A stretch of 64,000 nt of DNA, from assembly GCA_963837425.1 (NCBI GenBank), contig CAWINH010000006.1:62001-126000 (forward strand), written 5' to 3'. A model generated the notes under the pieces. The model saw nothing but the letters and a program-made list of their open reading frames with translations. It made no database searches and was not told the DNA's origin. Numbering within the stretch: the first letter of the stretch is position 1; each line of letters begins with the position of its first letter. Shown here one piece after another: positions 1-9,042 of this stretch. A program made the position numbers and the translations under genes. Source of the DNA: CAWINH01 sp963837425 (GTDB lineage Bacteria > Chloroflexota > Limnocylindria > QHBO01).

Positions 1-481
1 GCGAGAGGCGGGAGCGGAGCTGAAGCAGCAGCTCGGGGGTGGGCGCCACGTAGAGCTGCAGCTCGCCCGCGGAGGCCATGGCCTGCAGCACCGTCCACGC
101 GTGGGCGGCAGCGGATCCCCCGGATCCGACCCGGCCGGCGTCTCCCACGAGGACCGCTACGACCCGTCGCCCGGCAACCGCCAGGCGCCGCGCCACGACG
201 AATCCGTCGCCGCCGTTGTTGCCGGGCCCACACAGGATGACCGTCAGCGGCGACTCGGCCAGCGGGCCGCCCGGACCGCGGACCGACTCGGCAAGGCGGG
301 CCAGCTCGGCGAATGCGACCTCGGCGACCCCGATGCCGGCCGATTCCATGAGCGCGTCCTGCGTCAGGCCCAGCCGCTGCGCAGCCTCGTCGATCTGCGC
401 CATCTCGGCGCCACCAATGAGGACGGGGACGGTGCGTGCCACGGCAGGCGTCCGATCCGGCCCGCCGGGCGGACCGCTCAC
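1..481 (-). CDS. nnrE: NAD(P)H-hydrate epimerase (YjeF N-terminal domain), partial
   Basis: Reading the minus strand from a GTG at 481 gives about 160 residues that run off the left edge. The YjeF_N signature is clear: an N-terminal helix region with QIDEAAQRLGLTQDALMESA, then the nucleotide-site motif GPGNNGGDGFVVARRL. The family epimerises the R and S forms of damaged NAD(P)HX so that the dehydratase NnrD can repair it. The GTG overlaps the TGA of the upstream cytochrome c gene (GTGA), so it is the last visible gene of the leftward respiratory cluster. Whether an NnrD domain is fused beyond the edge cannot be seen. Confidence 0.88.
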   Translation of the reverse strand, partial: MSGPPGGPDRTPAVARTVPVLIGGAEMAQIDEAAQRLGLTQDALMESAGIGVAEVAFAELARLAESVRGPGGPLAESPLTVILCGPGNNGGDGFVVARRLAVAGRRVVAVLVGDAGRVGSGGSAAAHAWTVLQAMASAGELQLYVAPTPELLLQLRSRLS

Positions 482-933
482 TGGAGCGACTTGAGGTACT
501 CGACGACCGTGGCTATCTGGTCCGCGGTCAGGTTGTACGGCGCTCCGCCGAAGACCGGCATACCGCCGCGGTCGATTCCCGCCACGGCGGGATCGGTGCC
601 AGCGATCCACAGGTTCGCCCAGTCGTCGGGGTGCGCCTTGGCGAGATCCTGCAGGTTGGCGACGACAGGCCCATCCTTCACGGTGTGGAGGTTGGGCCCG
701 ATGTTGCCGGTCAGGCCCTTGGCGTGGCAGGCCTCACACCCGGCGCTGCTGATAATCGCCTGCGCCTGGGCGGCGACGTCCCCTCCGCCGCCCCCACCGC
801 CGATCGCCGGATTCTCGCCGGCCAGGTTGCCGGCGAGGTCCGCACCCCCCACGACCAGGACGATGACCGTGAAGACCACGGCCCACAGCGGCAGCGCGCG
901 GCTGCGTGACTCGATCGGCGTCGGTACGGTCAT
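478..933 (-). CDS. Class I cytochrome c, membrane-anchored
   Basis: A 151-residue protein with an N-terminal hydrophobic segment (about residues 14-34, no obvious cleavage site, so probably a membrane anchor), a Gly-rich linker (seven G), and a single c-type heme site CEACH near residue 66. A likely axial Met lies in RGGMPVFGG. The C-terminus LTADQIATVVEYLKSLQ is the usual last helix of small mono-heme cytochromes of oxidase and SoxX type. It starts one base after the stop of the CcoN-like gene, so the two are almost certainly co-transcribed. Role inferred: periplasmic-side electron carrier tied to the neighbouring membrane protein, although that protein lacks metal ligands. Confidence 0.88.
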   Translation of the reverse strand: MTVPTPIESRSRALPLWAVVFTVIVLVVGGADLAGNLAGENPAIGGGGGGGDVAAQAQAIISSAGCEACHAKGLTGNIGPNLHTVKDGPVVANLQDLAKAHPDDWANLWIAGTDPAVAGIDRGGMPVFGGAPYNLTADQIATVVEYLKSLQ

Positions 934-934
934 C

Positions 935-2419
935 TCACTCGGTGCCCGCTGCGACGGTAGCCCCGGGGCCGACCGCGTAGTCGGCCCGGCGCGCGGTGGT
1001 GTACATCACGAACAGGCCAATCACCGAGGAGAGGCCGCCGAGCGCGGCGAGCCCCAGGCCGCCGCCGGCGACAGTGAGGAACCAGGCCATCGTCCCGCTG
1101 ATCGCATCCGGCGCTGCTCCCTGCTGCAGCAGGGAGCCGTGGGCGAGCCCCCCCGCCATCAGCGCCAGGCCCGCGAATGCGACTCCGACGAGGGTCGTCC
1201 ACAGCTGCGCATCGGTCAGGATGCTGCCGCGCCAGTCGCGGCGGAAGAGACGCGGCCCGGCATGCTCGAGCGCGGCGAACAGAGCGAAGGTCGAGAAGCC
1301 GAGCACCGAGAAGAGCCAGACCCCGGTCGTCCACTCGGTGCCGGAGACGAGGGCCTGCACCGACCGCAGCGCGCCGATCGCCTCGAGCACCACGGTGGCG
1401 ATGCCGAAGGCCATCGCGACCAGCGCGAAAGCGACCGTCCCCGGCGTGAGGGCCATCGTCCAGCGCCCCCGCATCGAGATCGCGAGGTTGGCGACCACGA
1501 GCACGATCGGCGCCACGAGGATGATCGTGCCCGCGTTGCCGATACTGGTCACGGCATACGGCACGGACGTGTCGACGAGGGTACCCAGCGCGGAGACCAC
1601 ACCGAACCCGGCCCATAGCAGCCAGGCGGCGAGCCCGAGCGTGCTCGAGTAGAGCGGGTTCCCGGTGGCACGCGGGATCACGTAGAAGAGCGCACCCACG
1701 GCCACGCCCATCACCCAGTACACCTCGATGGCCCGCGCCACGTAGCCGGCGACCAGCGCGTTCGGGGTGTCGCCCAGGTTGAGGAGCGGGAAGCCGGTAC
1801 CCAGCGCGTAGGCACCCAGGGTGGCGAGCAGCGCGACGCCGAAGAACCAGATGCTGACGTACGGCATCCAGGTCCTCGCCGAGAGCAGCGTGCGGAAGAA
1901 GACATAGGTCAGTACCAGCAGGGCGAGCAGCAGCAGGCCGTCCACCGGCAGCGGGAACTCCGAGAGCGTCCCGGCCGACGCGATCTTCGGCAGGTAGACA
2001 ACGCCGATGCCCGCCGCGACCGCGACGTTCCAGAGCAGCATCGAGAAGAACGCCATTGGCTCATCGGCCAGGCGGACGCCGAGCAGGCGCGGCGTGGTGA
2101 ACAGGATGACCGCCGCCCCCGCGTTCACCGCCCATCCGTAGACGAGGGCGTTCATGAAGCCGGACCCGACTGTCGCGGAGCTCAGCTCGGCGTCGAGTGC
2201 ATTCCCGACCGGCATCGGGATCTGGAAGCTGGCGGACAGCTGGCCGGGGAAGAGCTGCATGGCGACCCACAGGACACCGATTCCGGTTGCCGCAGCCAGC
2301 CACAGGAAGGCCAGCACCAGGTACCCGCGGGCGGCGGTGTCCGGTGTCCCGGGAACCAGGCTCCGCCGATGGGGAGGTGGCTCATCGTAGGGTCGGAGCT
2401 TCTTGGGGTTGACGGCCAT
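935..2419 (-). CDS. Heme-copper oxidase subunit I homologue (CcoN/cbb3-like) lacking all metal-ligand histidines
   Basis: 494 residues, about 12 predicted membrane spans, alignable with cbb3-type subunit I along its length: the PRLLGVRL region after span 2, YVIPRATGNPLYS after span 6 and ISMRGRW after span 8. At the positions where CcoN proteins carry ligands, this protein has F88 (low-spin heme His), R229 (CuB His in span 6), L281-V282 (the CuB His-His pair) and V367/L369 (the HxH pair for the two hemes). Only three His remain in the whole chain (17, 386, 427), none in a ligand position. The frame is intact, so this is not simple decay. A catalytic O2 or NO reductase is excluded if the alignment is right; a structural or electron-transfer role with the cytochrome c is a guess. 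Confidence 0.8.
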   Translation of the reverse strand: MAVNPKKLRPYDEPPPHRRSLVPGTPDTAARGYLVLAFLWLAAATGIGVLWVAMQLFPGQLSASFQIPMPVGNALDAELSSATVGSGFMNALVYGWAVNAGAAVILFTTPRLLGVRLADEPMAFFSMLLWNVAVAAGIGVVYLPKIASAGTLSEFPLPVDGLLLLALLVLTYVFFRTLLSARTWMPYVSIWFFGVALLATLGAYALGTGFPLLNLGDTPNALVAGYVARAIEVYWVMGVAVGALFYVIPRATGNPLYSSTLGLAAWLLWAGFGVVSALGTLVDTSVPYAVTSIGNAGTIILVAPIVLVVANLAISMRGRWTMALTPGTVAFALVAMAFGIATVVLEAIGALRSVQALVSGTEWTTGVWLFSVLGFSTFALFAALEHAGPRLFRRDWRGSILTDAQLWTTLVGVAFAGLALMAGGLAHGSLLQQGAAPDAISGTMAWFLTVAGGGLGLAALGGLSSVIGLFVMYTTARRADYAVGPGATVAAGTE

Positions 2420-2863
2420 CTGCGCGCGCAGACCCTCCTGCAGGCGTCCCGGGGCTGAACGGGCCGCCGCAAGGGCGGGCCACGGGCGAGATTGTAGCGG
2501 ACGCCGTCGCGCCCTCGTGCAGGATGTCCACTCGGGCCGGAATCCCCGCGCTCGATGCGCGTGGTCCCCAATGGCGCGAGCGGTCGATGGCGGGCGTGGT
2601 GCTCACCGTCCCTGAGCGACGGTAACAGCGAAGGAACCGCCGTCGAGGGCCCGCCCCCTCGCCGGAGCGTCGCTGAGCGACTGCCCGCGTGAACGGGGGA
2701 GGCCTTCTTCGCTCTTGTCGTCGCTGAGTGACCGTGGTGCGCTCATCCGGGCGAGTGCGCCCATCCGGGCGACTGTGCCCGTCGGGTCGCAGCTGAGCGC
2801 GCCGCGGCCACGTGAGCGGTGCGTCGGTTGACCGGCCGATCGGCGATGGCTACCATTCGAGGC
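2420..2863. other. Gap between CcoN-like gene and tRNA-fMet
   Basis: 444 bases without a gene. It contains the leader and promoter of the leftward CcoN-like operon and repeat copy 1. An open frame crossing this gap and the tRNA on the minus strand is not a gene because it reads through the tRNA. Confidence 0.6.
2605..2737. repeat. MITE-like intergenic repeat, copy 1 (degenerate)
   Basis: About 133 bp in the gap upstream of the CcoN-like gene. It shares with copies at 5782-5915 and 10612-10745 the order: CTGAGCGAC hairpin, AGCGAAGGA, central GCGTCGCTGAGCGAC hairpin, CTTCGCTCTTGTCGTCGC, end GACCGTGG. This copy is the most diverged. The ends form an imperfect inverted repeat. Confidence 0.7.
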
Positions 2864-2938
<75 letters not shown>

Positions 2939-2954
2939 ACGCATATCCCGACGG

Positions 2955-2979
2955 AACCCGCCTCCCGCCAGGCGGGTTT
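2955..2979 (+). terminator. Rho-independent-like hairpin after tRNA-fMet
   Basis: AACCCGCC pairs with GGCGGGTTT around a short loop, followed by a weak T-rich start. It lies between the tRNA and the convergent GerW-like gene, so it may serve both directions. Confidence 0.65.
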
Positions 2980-3016
2980 CGTGCTGCCAGGGGCCGCGGC
3001 TCAACGCTTGCCGACT

Positions 3017-3346
3017 TCAGCGCTTGCGGAAGATCGCCTTCACGATCGAGCGGGTCACGAGCAGTGCGACGATCGCGGTCACCATCCCCATCACCGCGGT
3101 GCGCGTCACGTCGAGCGCGGGCTCCCAGCTGACCTCCTCGCCGCGGATCACGTAGACGCCCACCGGCCGGGCGGTGACCCCGAAGCCGCCTCCGCCGTTG
3201 CCCTCGTTGTCGCTGCCTCCCCCGCCACCGCCGCGAACCTTCGCCACGGGAATGACGGTGACGCCGTCGCGCTCGATCGGATCGCCGTAGACGCGCTTCA
3301 CCGACATCGCGTCGCGCGCGCCGGCCACCATCTCATCGATGTTCAT
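3017..3346 (-). CDS. GerW/YtfJ-family protein
   Basis: 109 residues from the second ATG, which has GGAGG eight bases upstream (the first ATG at 3361 overlaps that site). Family features: N-terminal MNIDEMVAGARDAMSVKRVYGDPIERDGVTVIPVAKV, a Gly-rich middle, then GFGVTARPVGVYVIRGEEVSWEPALD and a C-terminal hydrophobic helix. In Bacillus the family (YtfJ/GerW) is needed for spore germination, but related proteins occur in many non-sporulating high-GC bacteria, so a spore role should not be assumed. It converges on tRNA-fMet and stands alone. Confidence 0.85.
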   Translation of the reverse strand: MNIDEMVAGARDAMSVKRVYGDPIERDGVTVIPVAKVRGGGGGGSDNEGNGGGGFGVTARPVGVYVIRGEEVSWEPALDVTRTAVMGMVTAIVALLVTRSIVKAIFRKR

Positions 3347-3431
3347 GGGACGTGCCTCCATATCGGTCTGTCCTGCACAACAGTCTAGGCCGATGAGACC
3401 GCGACCTCGGAATGGGCGATGCGCCCAAGGG

Positions 3432-4661
3432 TCAGGTTGGGCGGTGCGCTCCCGGTTCCATCTCCACCATCGCGTGATGGATGCCGTAGCGATCCATCAG
3501 CGCCAGGTAGGGATCGGGGTCGAAGGCCTCGGGGCCCAGGACCCCGGCGCCGGACCAGGACCCGGTCGCGAGGAGCTCCATGGCGAGCACCGGGTTGAAG
3601 CCGGTCTGCCAGCCCACGACCTGCGAGCCGGTCTGCCGCAACGTCTCGGCCGCATCGGCCATCTGGTACAGGAATACCTCTCGCGGGGCGCCGTCCTTGC
3701 GCCCGATGACCCAGGTGCCGACGATCGCGCGGCCCACCATCTTGTCCCCCATCTTCACCGGGTCGGGGACGACCGCCGCTACCACGTCGCGCGGCGAGAC
3801 CTGCGCGCGGCCCACGGTCACCGGTTCGGTCCGGTCCAGGCCGATGTCGTGGAGGAACTGCAGCTTCTCGATGAAGTCGCGACCCAGCGCGTACTTGAAG
3901 CTGGCGCGCTTGAGGCCACCGATCCAGTGCGGCAGGAGGAGCACCTCCTCGTGCTCGACGTTCACGCACTCGACCGGGCCAATGCCCTCCGGAAACGGGA
4001 ACGCCTCCGGGGCGCTGAACGGCTCGGTCGTTCGCCACGCACCCTCCGCCCAGATGACCGGCGGGTTCAGGCACTCCTCGATCGTGGTCCAGATGGAGAA
4101 GACCGGCGCGAACGCGAAGCCGGGGATCGCGAGATCGCCGCCGTCGCGGACGTGCACCTCGTGCACCTCGTCGAACAGGTGCTTCGCGGCGTGTGCGGCG
4201 AAGACGTCGGTGAGGCCGGGGTCCATCCCCATCCCGATCAGCGCCAGCCGGCCGGCTGCCTCCCATTCGCCGGCGCGAGCCAGCTGCTCGTCACCGAGCT
4301 TCACGCCCGGGAGGCTGAAGGGCTGGTCGGGGTGCGGCCGGGAGAGGCTGCAGGCCATGTCCATGTAGTTGACGCCCGCGGCCAGCGCCCCGTCGAAGAT
4401 CGGCATGACGAAGCGCGGATCGACCGCGTTCATCACGAGGTCGGCGGAATGCTGCCGGACGAGCGCGGTGATGCTCGCCGGATCGCGCGCATCGACCTGC
4501 TCGACCGGAAATCGGTCAGGGTCGCCGAGCTCGGCCTGCAGGGCTCGGGCGCGATCGACGTCGTAGTCGGCGAGGACCATCGCCTCGCACCAGTCGCGTT
4601 GGGCCGTCATGCGGGCGATCGCCTCGCCCACGGTGCCGACGCCCACCAGAAGGATTCGCAT
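3432..4661 (-). CDS. Saccharopine dehydrogenase-like NAD(P)-binding oxidoreductase
   Basis: 409 residues. The N-terminus MRILLVGVGTVGEAIARM is a Rossmann dinucleotide fold, followed by LADYDVDRA (acidic end of strand 2). The C-terminal half (from about residue 135, MGMDPGLTDVFAAHAAKHLFDE) is the saccharopine-dehydrogenase catalytic domain. The family includes lysine-forming saccharopine dehydrogenases and lysine 6-dehydrogenase; a catabolic role is suggested only by the proline dehydrogenase gene behind it. It is separated from that gene by 180 bases, so it is probably a separate transcript. Exact substrate unknown. Confidence 0.8.
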   Translation of the reverse strand: MRILLVGVGTVGEAIARMTAQRDWCEAMVLADYDVDRARALQAELGDPDRFPVEQVDARDPASITALVRQHSADLVMNAVDPRFVMPIFDGALAAGVNYMDMACSLSRPHPDQPFSLPGVKLGDEQLARAGEWEAAGRLALIGMGMDPGLTDVFAAHAAKHLFDEVHEVHVRDGGDLAIPGFAFAPVFSIWTTIEECLNPPVIWAEGAWRTTEPFSAPEAFPFPEGIGPVECVNVEHEEVLLLPHWIGGLKRASFKYALGRDFIEKLQFLHDIGLDRTEPVTVGRAQVSPRDVVAAVVPDPVKMGDKMVGRAIVGTWVIGRKDGAPREVFLYQMADAAETLRQTGSQVVGWQTGFNPVLAMELLATGSWSGAGVLGPEAFDPDPYLALMDRYGIHHAMVEMEPGAHRPT

Positions 4662-4843
4662 TGTCGTAGTGCTCCGAACGCGTGTTGATGATCACGGGCA
4701 CGCGTCCGCGCAACGGGATCTCGAGTGCCGGGCGCCGTGCCGGAAGCGATCGCTGAATCAGTGGGCAGTTGCGGCCGGAATCGCTGGCTCGGTGGCGCCG
4801 CGCGGATTCTAGCACCGAATCCGGCGTGGCTCGTGCCAGCCGG

Positions 4844-5761
4844 CTACCCGATCATCTGGCGGAGCGCGAAGCCCACGTTGGCCGGTCGCTCGGCGAGGCG
4901 CCGCATGTACCACGCGTACCACGCCTCGCCGTAGGCGATGAGGTCCCGGACCCGGAAGCCGGCGCGTGCCAGGCGCAGCTGCTCACCGGCGCGGATCCCG
5001 TACAGCATCTGCACCTCGAAGGCGGTCGGGGCCAGGCCGGCACCGCGAGCGTGGTCGGCGACGCGCTCGACGAGCGCGGTGTCGTGGGTCCCGAGACCCA
5101 GCCGCAGCTTCCCTGCGGCGGCGGCGGGGAGCATGAGGATGGCGAGCGACTGGTAGGCGGCATCGACATCGGCCTTGCGACGGAAGGCGGCCGCGGCCGG
5201 CTCGTCGTAGGCGCCCTTCACGAGCCGGATCTGCGGCTCGATCGGCAGCAGGGCGTTCACGTCGGCGGGGGTCCGCCGCAGGTACGCCTGGAGGCAGATC
5301 CCGACATTGGCGTGTCGCTCGCGGAGGCGGCGGTAGATCCCCAGGGTCGCATCGGTGTAGGCCGATGACTCCATGTCGATCCAGAACGTTCCGCCGTTCC
5401 GCGCCGCATCGGCCGCCAGGCCGTCCGAATGGGTGAATGCGGCTTCGGCGTCCAGGTCCAGGCCGAGCTGGGTGAGCTTCACGCTGATCTCGGCATCCTG
5501 GCCGCGGGCGCGGACCTTCTCGAGGAGCGCGTGATAGTGGCCGGCGACGCCCTCGGCCTGCTCGAGGTCGGTCAGGTTCTCGCCGAGGTGGGTGTAGATG
5601 ATGCCGATCCCCTCGGGCCGGAACTGCTCCGCCGCGTCGAGCGCCTCCTCCATCGTCTCGCCGGGCATGAAGCGGCGCACCGCGCGGCGTGCGAACCACA
5701 GCGCGGGGAGATGCTGCTTCAGCCACCGGTTGCCCGCCATCCAGAGGAGGATCGTTCGCAT
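4844..5761 (-). CDS. Proline dehydrogenase (monofunctional)
   Basis: About 305 residues of the FAD-dependent beta/alpha-barrel that oxidises L-proline to pyrroline-5-carboxylate. Diagnostic parts: FMPGETMEEALDAA near the start, RLVKGAYDEP (substrate region) and the C-terminal YGEAWYAWYMRRLAERPAN, the conserved Y..YxxRRxxERPxN proline-binding signature. The length is typical of PRODH enzymes without a fused P5C dehydrogenase. The reading frame opens further, to an ATG at 5803, but the extra residues (SSLTDSR) are encoded by repeat copy 2, so ATG 5761 is preferred. No P5C dehydrogenase is seen next to it. Confidence 0.88.
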   Translation of the reverse strand: MRTILLWMAGNRWLKQHLPALWFARRAVRRFMPGETMEEALDAAEQFRPEGIGIIYTHLGENLTDLEQAEGVAGHYHALLEKVRARGQDAEISVKLTQLGLDLDAEAAFTHSDGLAADAARNGGTFWIDMESSAYTDATLGIYRRLRERHANVGICLQAYLRRTPADVNALLPIEPQIRLVKGAYDEPAAAAFRRKADVDAAYQSLAILMLPAAAAGKLRLGLGTHDTALVERVADHARGAGLAPTAFEVQMLYGIRAGEQLRLARAGFRVRDLIAYGEAWYAWYMRRLAERPANVGFALRQMIG

Positions 5762-5781
5762 CTCGGCGGCGAGCGTAGCAC

Positions 5782-5915
5782 GGGAGTCAGTGAGCGACGA
5801 CATCGGCGAAGGAGGCCCGGGAATGGCCGTTCTCGTTCGCTGTCAGCGTCGCCGGGCGACCATTTGGCCCGCCGCGACGCCGTCCTTCGCCTTTATCGTC
5901 GTTAGGCGACGATGG
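5782..5915. repeat. MITE-like intergenic repeat, copy 2
   Basis: 134 bp, very similar to copy 3 at 10612-10745 and of equal length. Shared blocks: GGGAGTCNNTGAGCGACGA, ATCGGCGAAGGA, GCGTCGCCGGGCGACCAT, CTTCGYC, TCGTCGTTAGGCGACGATGG. It contains three short hairpins of the form GTCGC-NNN-GCGAC, and its ends are imperfect inverted repeats. It overlaps the extreme 5' end of the proline dehydrogenase open frame. Confidence 0.8.
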
Positions 5916-5945
5916 AACGTCGCGGCCCGATCCGGCGACGATGGC

Positions 5946-7991
5946 CTATGCGGGCAGGTGATACGGGACGTCGACCACCACCACGTTGCGCCGGAAGAAG
6001 AGGCGCAGCTTGAGGCGCAGCGCGGCCTGGTTGTGGAGCAGGTGCTCCCACAGGTGCCGCGGCACGAACTCGGCGAGGACGACGGTCACCGGCCGATGCG
6101 GGTCGTCCGACTCGATCGCGTCGATGTAGGTCAGAAGGGGTGCCACCAGGGCCCGGAACGGCGACTCGAGGACGACGAGCTTGATGTCGCCGCTGCCCGA
6201 GCTCCACGCCTGCTGGAACGCGGCGCCCTCCTGGGGATCGTTGGTGACATGGACCGCGGTCACGTCGCCCGAGATGGAGCGCGCGTAGAGGAGCGCCGCC
6301 TGCGCCGCCCGGTCGAGTCGGGCGACGGGCACCAGGACCCGCGGCGGGCGGGGCGTCGCGAAGTCGGCGTGGCCCCAATCGACGGCCAGGGCCCGCTCGA
6401 CGTTCCGGTAGTGGGCGCTGATGCCGAGCATGACCAGAACGAGCAGCGGGACGAGGATGAGGATGATCCAGGCGCCGAGCAGGAGCTTCGACAGGCCCGC
6501 GATGATCGCCACCACCCCGGTCGCGATCGCACCGGCGCCATTGAGCGCGGCGCGCCATCGCCAGCCGCGCTGCTCGTCGCGGAGGCGCCACCAGTGCCGC
6601 ACCATCCCGGCCTGGCTCAGGGTGAAGGCCACGAAGACGCCCACCGTGTAGAGCGGGATGAGGTTCGTGACGCTGCCGCCGAAGAGAACGAGCAGACCCA
6701 CCGCGATGATCGCCAGCACGCCGATCCCCACGCTGTAGGCCAGCCGGTCTCCGCGGAACCCGAACTGGCGCGGCAGGTATCGATCGCTGCCGAGGATCCC
6801 GGCCAGCCGCGGGAAGCCGTTGAAGGCGGTGTTCGCGGCCAGGATCAGGAGGGTCGCCGTCGACAACTGGACCAGGTAGTGGAAGGGCGTCCCTTCGCCC
6901 GACGAGCGTGGCGGCCAGCTGGCTGATCACCGTCTTCTCCTCGTTCGGGTCCGGGACGATGCCCAGCTGGCTCGAGAGGAAGCTGATGCCCAGGAAGATG
7001 AGGGCGAAGGCGCCGCCCATCAGGAGCAGGACGTTCCGCGCGTTGCGGGGCGAGGGCGCTCGGAAGGCGGGGACCCCGTTCGAGACCGCCTCGGTACCCG
7101 TCAGCGCCACCGCGCCGGAGGTGAACGCCCGCAGGATGAGGAGGACGCCGAGGGACTCGGTTCCATTGGCGACCGCCCAGCCGGCCGGCGGCCTGGTAGG
7201 CGGGCAGCGTGCCGTGTCACGTGAGCCACAGGCCGTAGCCCAGCAGGCCCGATGATCGCCACCAGGTACAGGTAGGTCGGGAGGGCGAACAGCGTGCCGC
7301 TCTCGCGGACCCCGCGCAGGTTGCCGATCCAGAGCAGGCCGATGAGGACCACGCCCATGCAGAACGCGCTCGTCGAAGAGTCGCCGGGAAGATCGAGGTC
7401 AGCGCCGCCACGCCGGCCGCGACCGAGACCGCGACGGTCAGGACGTAGTCGGTGAGCAGCGCGCCGGCCGCGACGAGCCCGGGCAGCGCGCCCGAGGTTC
7501 TCGCTGGCGACGATGTACGAGCCGCCGCCGCTCGGGTAGGCGGAGATCGTCTGCTGGTAGCTGATGACGACGATGGCCAGCACCACCACGATCCCCACCG
7601 TCAGGGGCATCGTCAGGGCCAGCGCTCCGGCGCCTGCCAGCGCCACCACCCGCATGATCTCCTCGGTCGCGTAGGCGGAGGAGGAGATGTTGTCGGAGGC
7701 GAAGATCGCGAGCCCCTTCAGGACGCCGACGCGCTCCTCGCCCTCGCGCTCGCTCGGGATCCTGCTGCCGACGAACGTCCGTCGCAGGGCGTCGAGGAGG
7801 CGCCCGAATGAACCCGCCGGCTCGAGGACCTGCTCGGTGGCCACCAGGTGCCCGCGGCGACTCTGGCGGAACTCGTCGGCGAAGGGGCGGAGGATCTGGA
7901 CGTAGCGGCTGCCGGGCTTTGCGCCCTGCACGTAGCGGCGGGCGCGCAGCTCGGGGTCCAGGCTCGATTCCGGTGGGCGTGGGTCAGCCAT
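5946..7991 (-). pseudogene. KimA/YdaO-like potassium transporter (APC superfamily), multiply frameshifted
   Basis: The pieces add up to one APC-superfamily transporter of about 680 residues: N-terminal cytosolic part, spans beginning GLAIFASDNISSSAYATEE, NLRGVRESGTLFALPTYLYL, ANTAFNGFPRLAGILGSDRYLPRQF, and a C-terminal universal-stress-like domain ending FRRNVVVVDVPYHLPA. The SSAYATEE motif and the C-terminal ITVVL..F.P..W...LHNQ..L.LKL pattern are those of the K+ importer KimA. The frame is lost near 7494, 7393, 7374, 7253, about 7215-7180 and 6885; several sites look like one extra G in a GG run. It lies behind KdpDE-like regulators, which supports K+ transport. Either a decayed gene or a badly assembled one. 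Confidence 0.75.
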
Positions 7992-8262
7992 GCTGCTCCA
8001 CGACGAGATCGAACGCCTCTCCCTCGGGCCACCAGCGGGCGCGGACGACGAGACCGGCAGTTGCCCCCATCGTCAGTGCGCGGGCGATGAGACCGCCTCC
8101 CGAGCGCATCCCGACCAGGGTCACCCGGGGCGCACCCTCCGCCTCCACGAGCGCGATGGCGCTCTTCACGAGCTGCAGCTCGTGATCGAGCAGCGGTTTC
8201 GCCATCGGCGCAGTCACCGCCGCACCCACCGCCGCACCCACCGCGGGAATTGTCATCTCCAT
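7984..8262 (-). CDS. Small conserved-looking hypothetical protein
   Basis: 92 residues with an Ala/Gly-rich hydrophobic start (AVGAAVGAAVTAPMAKPLL) and a soluble remainder that reads like a single alpha/beta unit (HELQLVKSAIALVEAEGAPRVTLVGMRSGGGLIARALTM). No recognised family. Its stop overlaps the start of the KimA-like gene by 8 bases and it follows the KdpE-like gene on the same strand, so it may be part of a K+ regulation operon. Start uncertain between the two ATGs at 8262 and 8256. Confidence 0.5.
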   Translation of the reverse strand: MEMTIPAVGAAVGAAVTAPMAKPLLDHELQLVKSAIALVEAEGAPRVTLVGMRSGGGLIARALTMGATAGLVVRARWWPEGEAFDLVVEQHG

Positions 8263-8331
8263 GAGTCGAGCGTGCGCCCCACCCCCAAGAGGCGGGAGGA
8301 TGCCTGGCGGGGTCAGACGCTCAAGATCGGC

Positions 8332-9042
8332 TCAAGGATTCGGCAACAACAACCCGACCCGGTAGCCCACGCCGGGCTCCGTGACGATCAGCCCGTCCAG
8401 GGCACCGGCGGGATCCGCGGCAGCGAGCTTGCGGCGAAGCTGGCTGACGTACACGTGCACGTAATGGGTCTCCTGGTCGTACGACGCTCCCCACACCGCC
8501 CGCAGCAGGCGGCCGGTCGTCACCAGCCTGCCGGCGTGCGCGACGAGCACCTTGAGAAGCTCGAACTCGCGGGGGGTGAGCGGCACGTCGGCCCCGTGGA
8601 CCCGCACCTCGTGCCGAGCGACATCCACCGCCAACGGGCCGATGGTGACCAGCCCCTCCGCATCGGCGGTCGGCCCCCCCGCGCGGCGGAGGAGGGCGCC
8701 GATGCGGGCGTGCAGCTCTCGCATCCCGAACGGCTTGGTGAGGTAGTCATCGGCACCGACCTCGAGGGCCTGGACGCGGTCGTTCTCCCGGTCGCGAGCA
8801 GAGAGCACGAGGATCGGGGTCGTGGCCTCACGGCGGATGCGGCGGATGATCGAGATGCCGTCGGTATCGGGCAGGCCCAGGTCCAGCAGGACGAGATCCG
8901 GCCGCCGAGCCTCCCAGCGCTCGAGCGCCCGTGCGCCATCGGCCGCCTCGTCGACCTGGTGGTCGTGCGCCCGGAGGCCCCGAACGATCGCGCGACGCGT
9001 CTCGGAGTCGTCCTCCACGAGGAGGAGGTTCGCGCCCCTCAC
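8332..9042 (-). CDS. OmpR/KdpE-type response regulator
   Basis: 236 residues. Receiver domain (1-118) with the acidic pair E10-D11-D12, the phospho-acceptor Asp in LVLLDLGLP (about 55), Thr/Ser in VLSARD and Lys in LTKPFG. The C-terminal winged helix (about 135-230) has LTPREFELLKVLVAHAG and THYVHVYVSQLRRKL, closest in style to KdpE. Its start overlaps the stop of the kinase gene by 4 bases. In KdpDE systems this factor turns on K+ uptake when K+ or turgor is low; here the only nearby transport gene is the KimA-like one downstream. Confidence 0.88.
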   Translation of the reverse strand: MRGANLLLVEDDSETRRAIVRGLRAHDHQVDEAADGARALERWEARRPDLVLLDLGLPDTDGISIIRRIRREATTPILVLSARDRENDRVQALEVGADDYLTKPFGMRELHARIGALLRRAGGPTADAEGLVTIGPLAVDVARHEVRVHGADVPLTPREFELLKVLVAHAGRLVTTGRLLRAVWGASYDQETHYVHVYVSQLRRKLAAADPAGALDGLIVTEPGVGYRVGLLLPNP

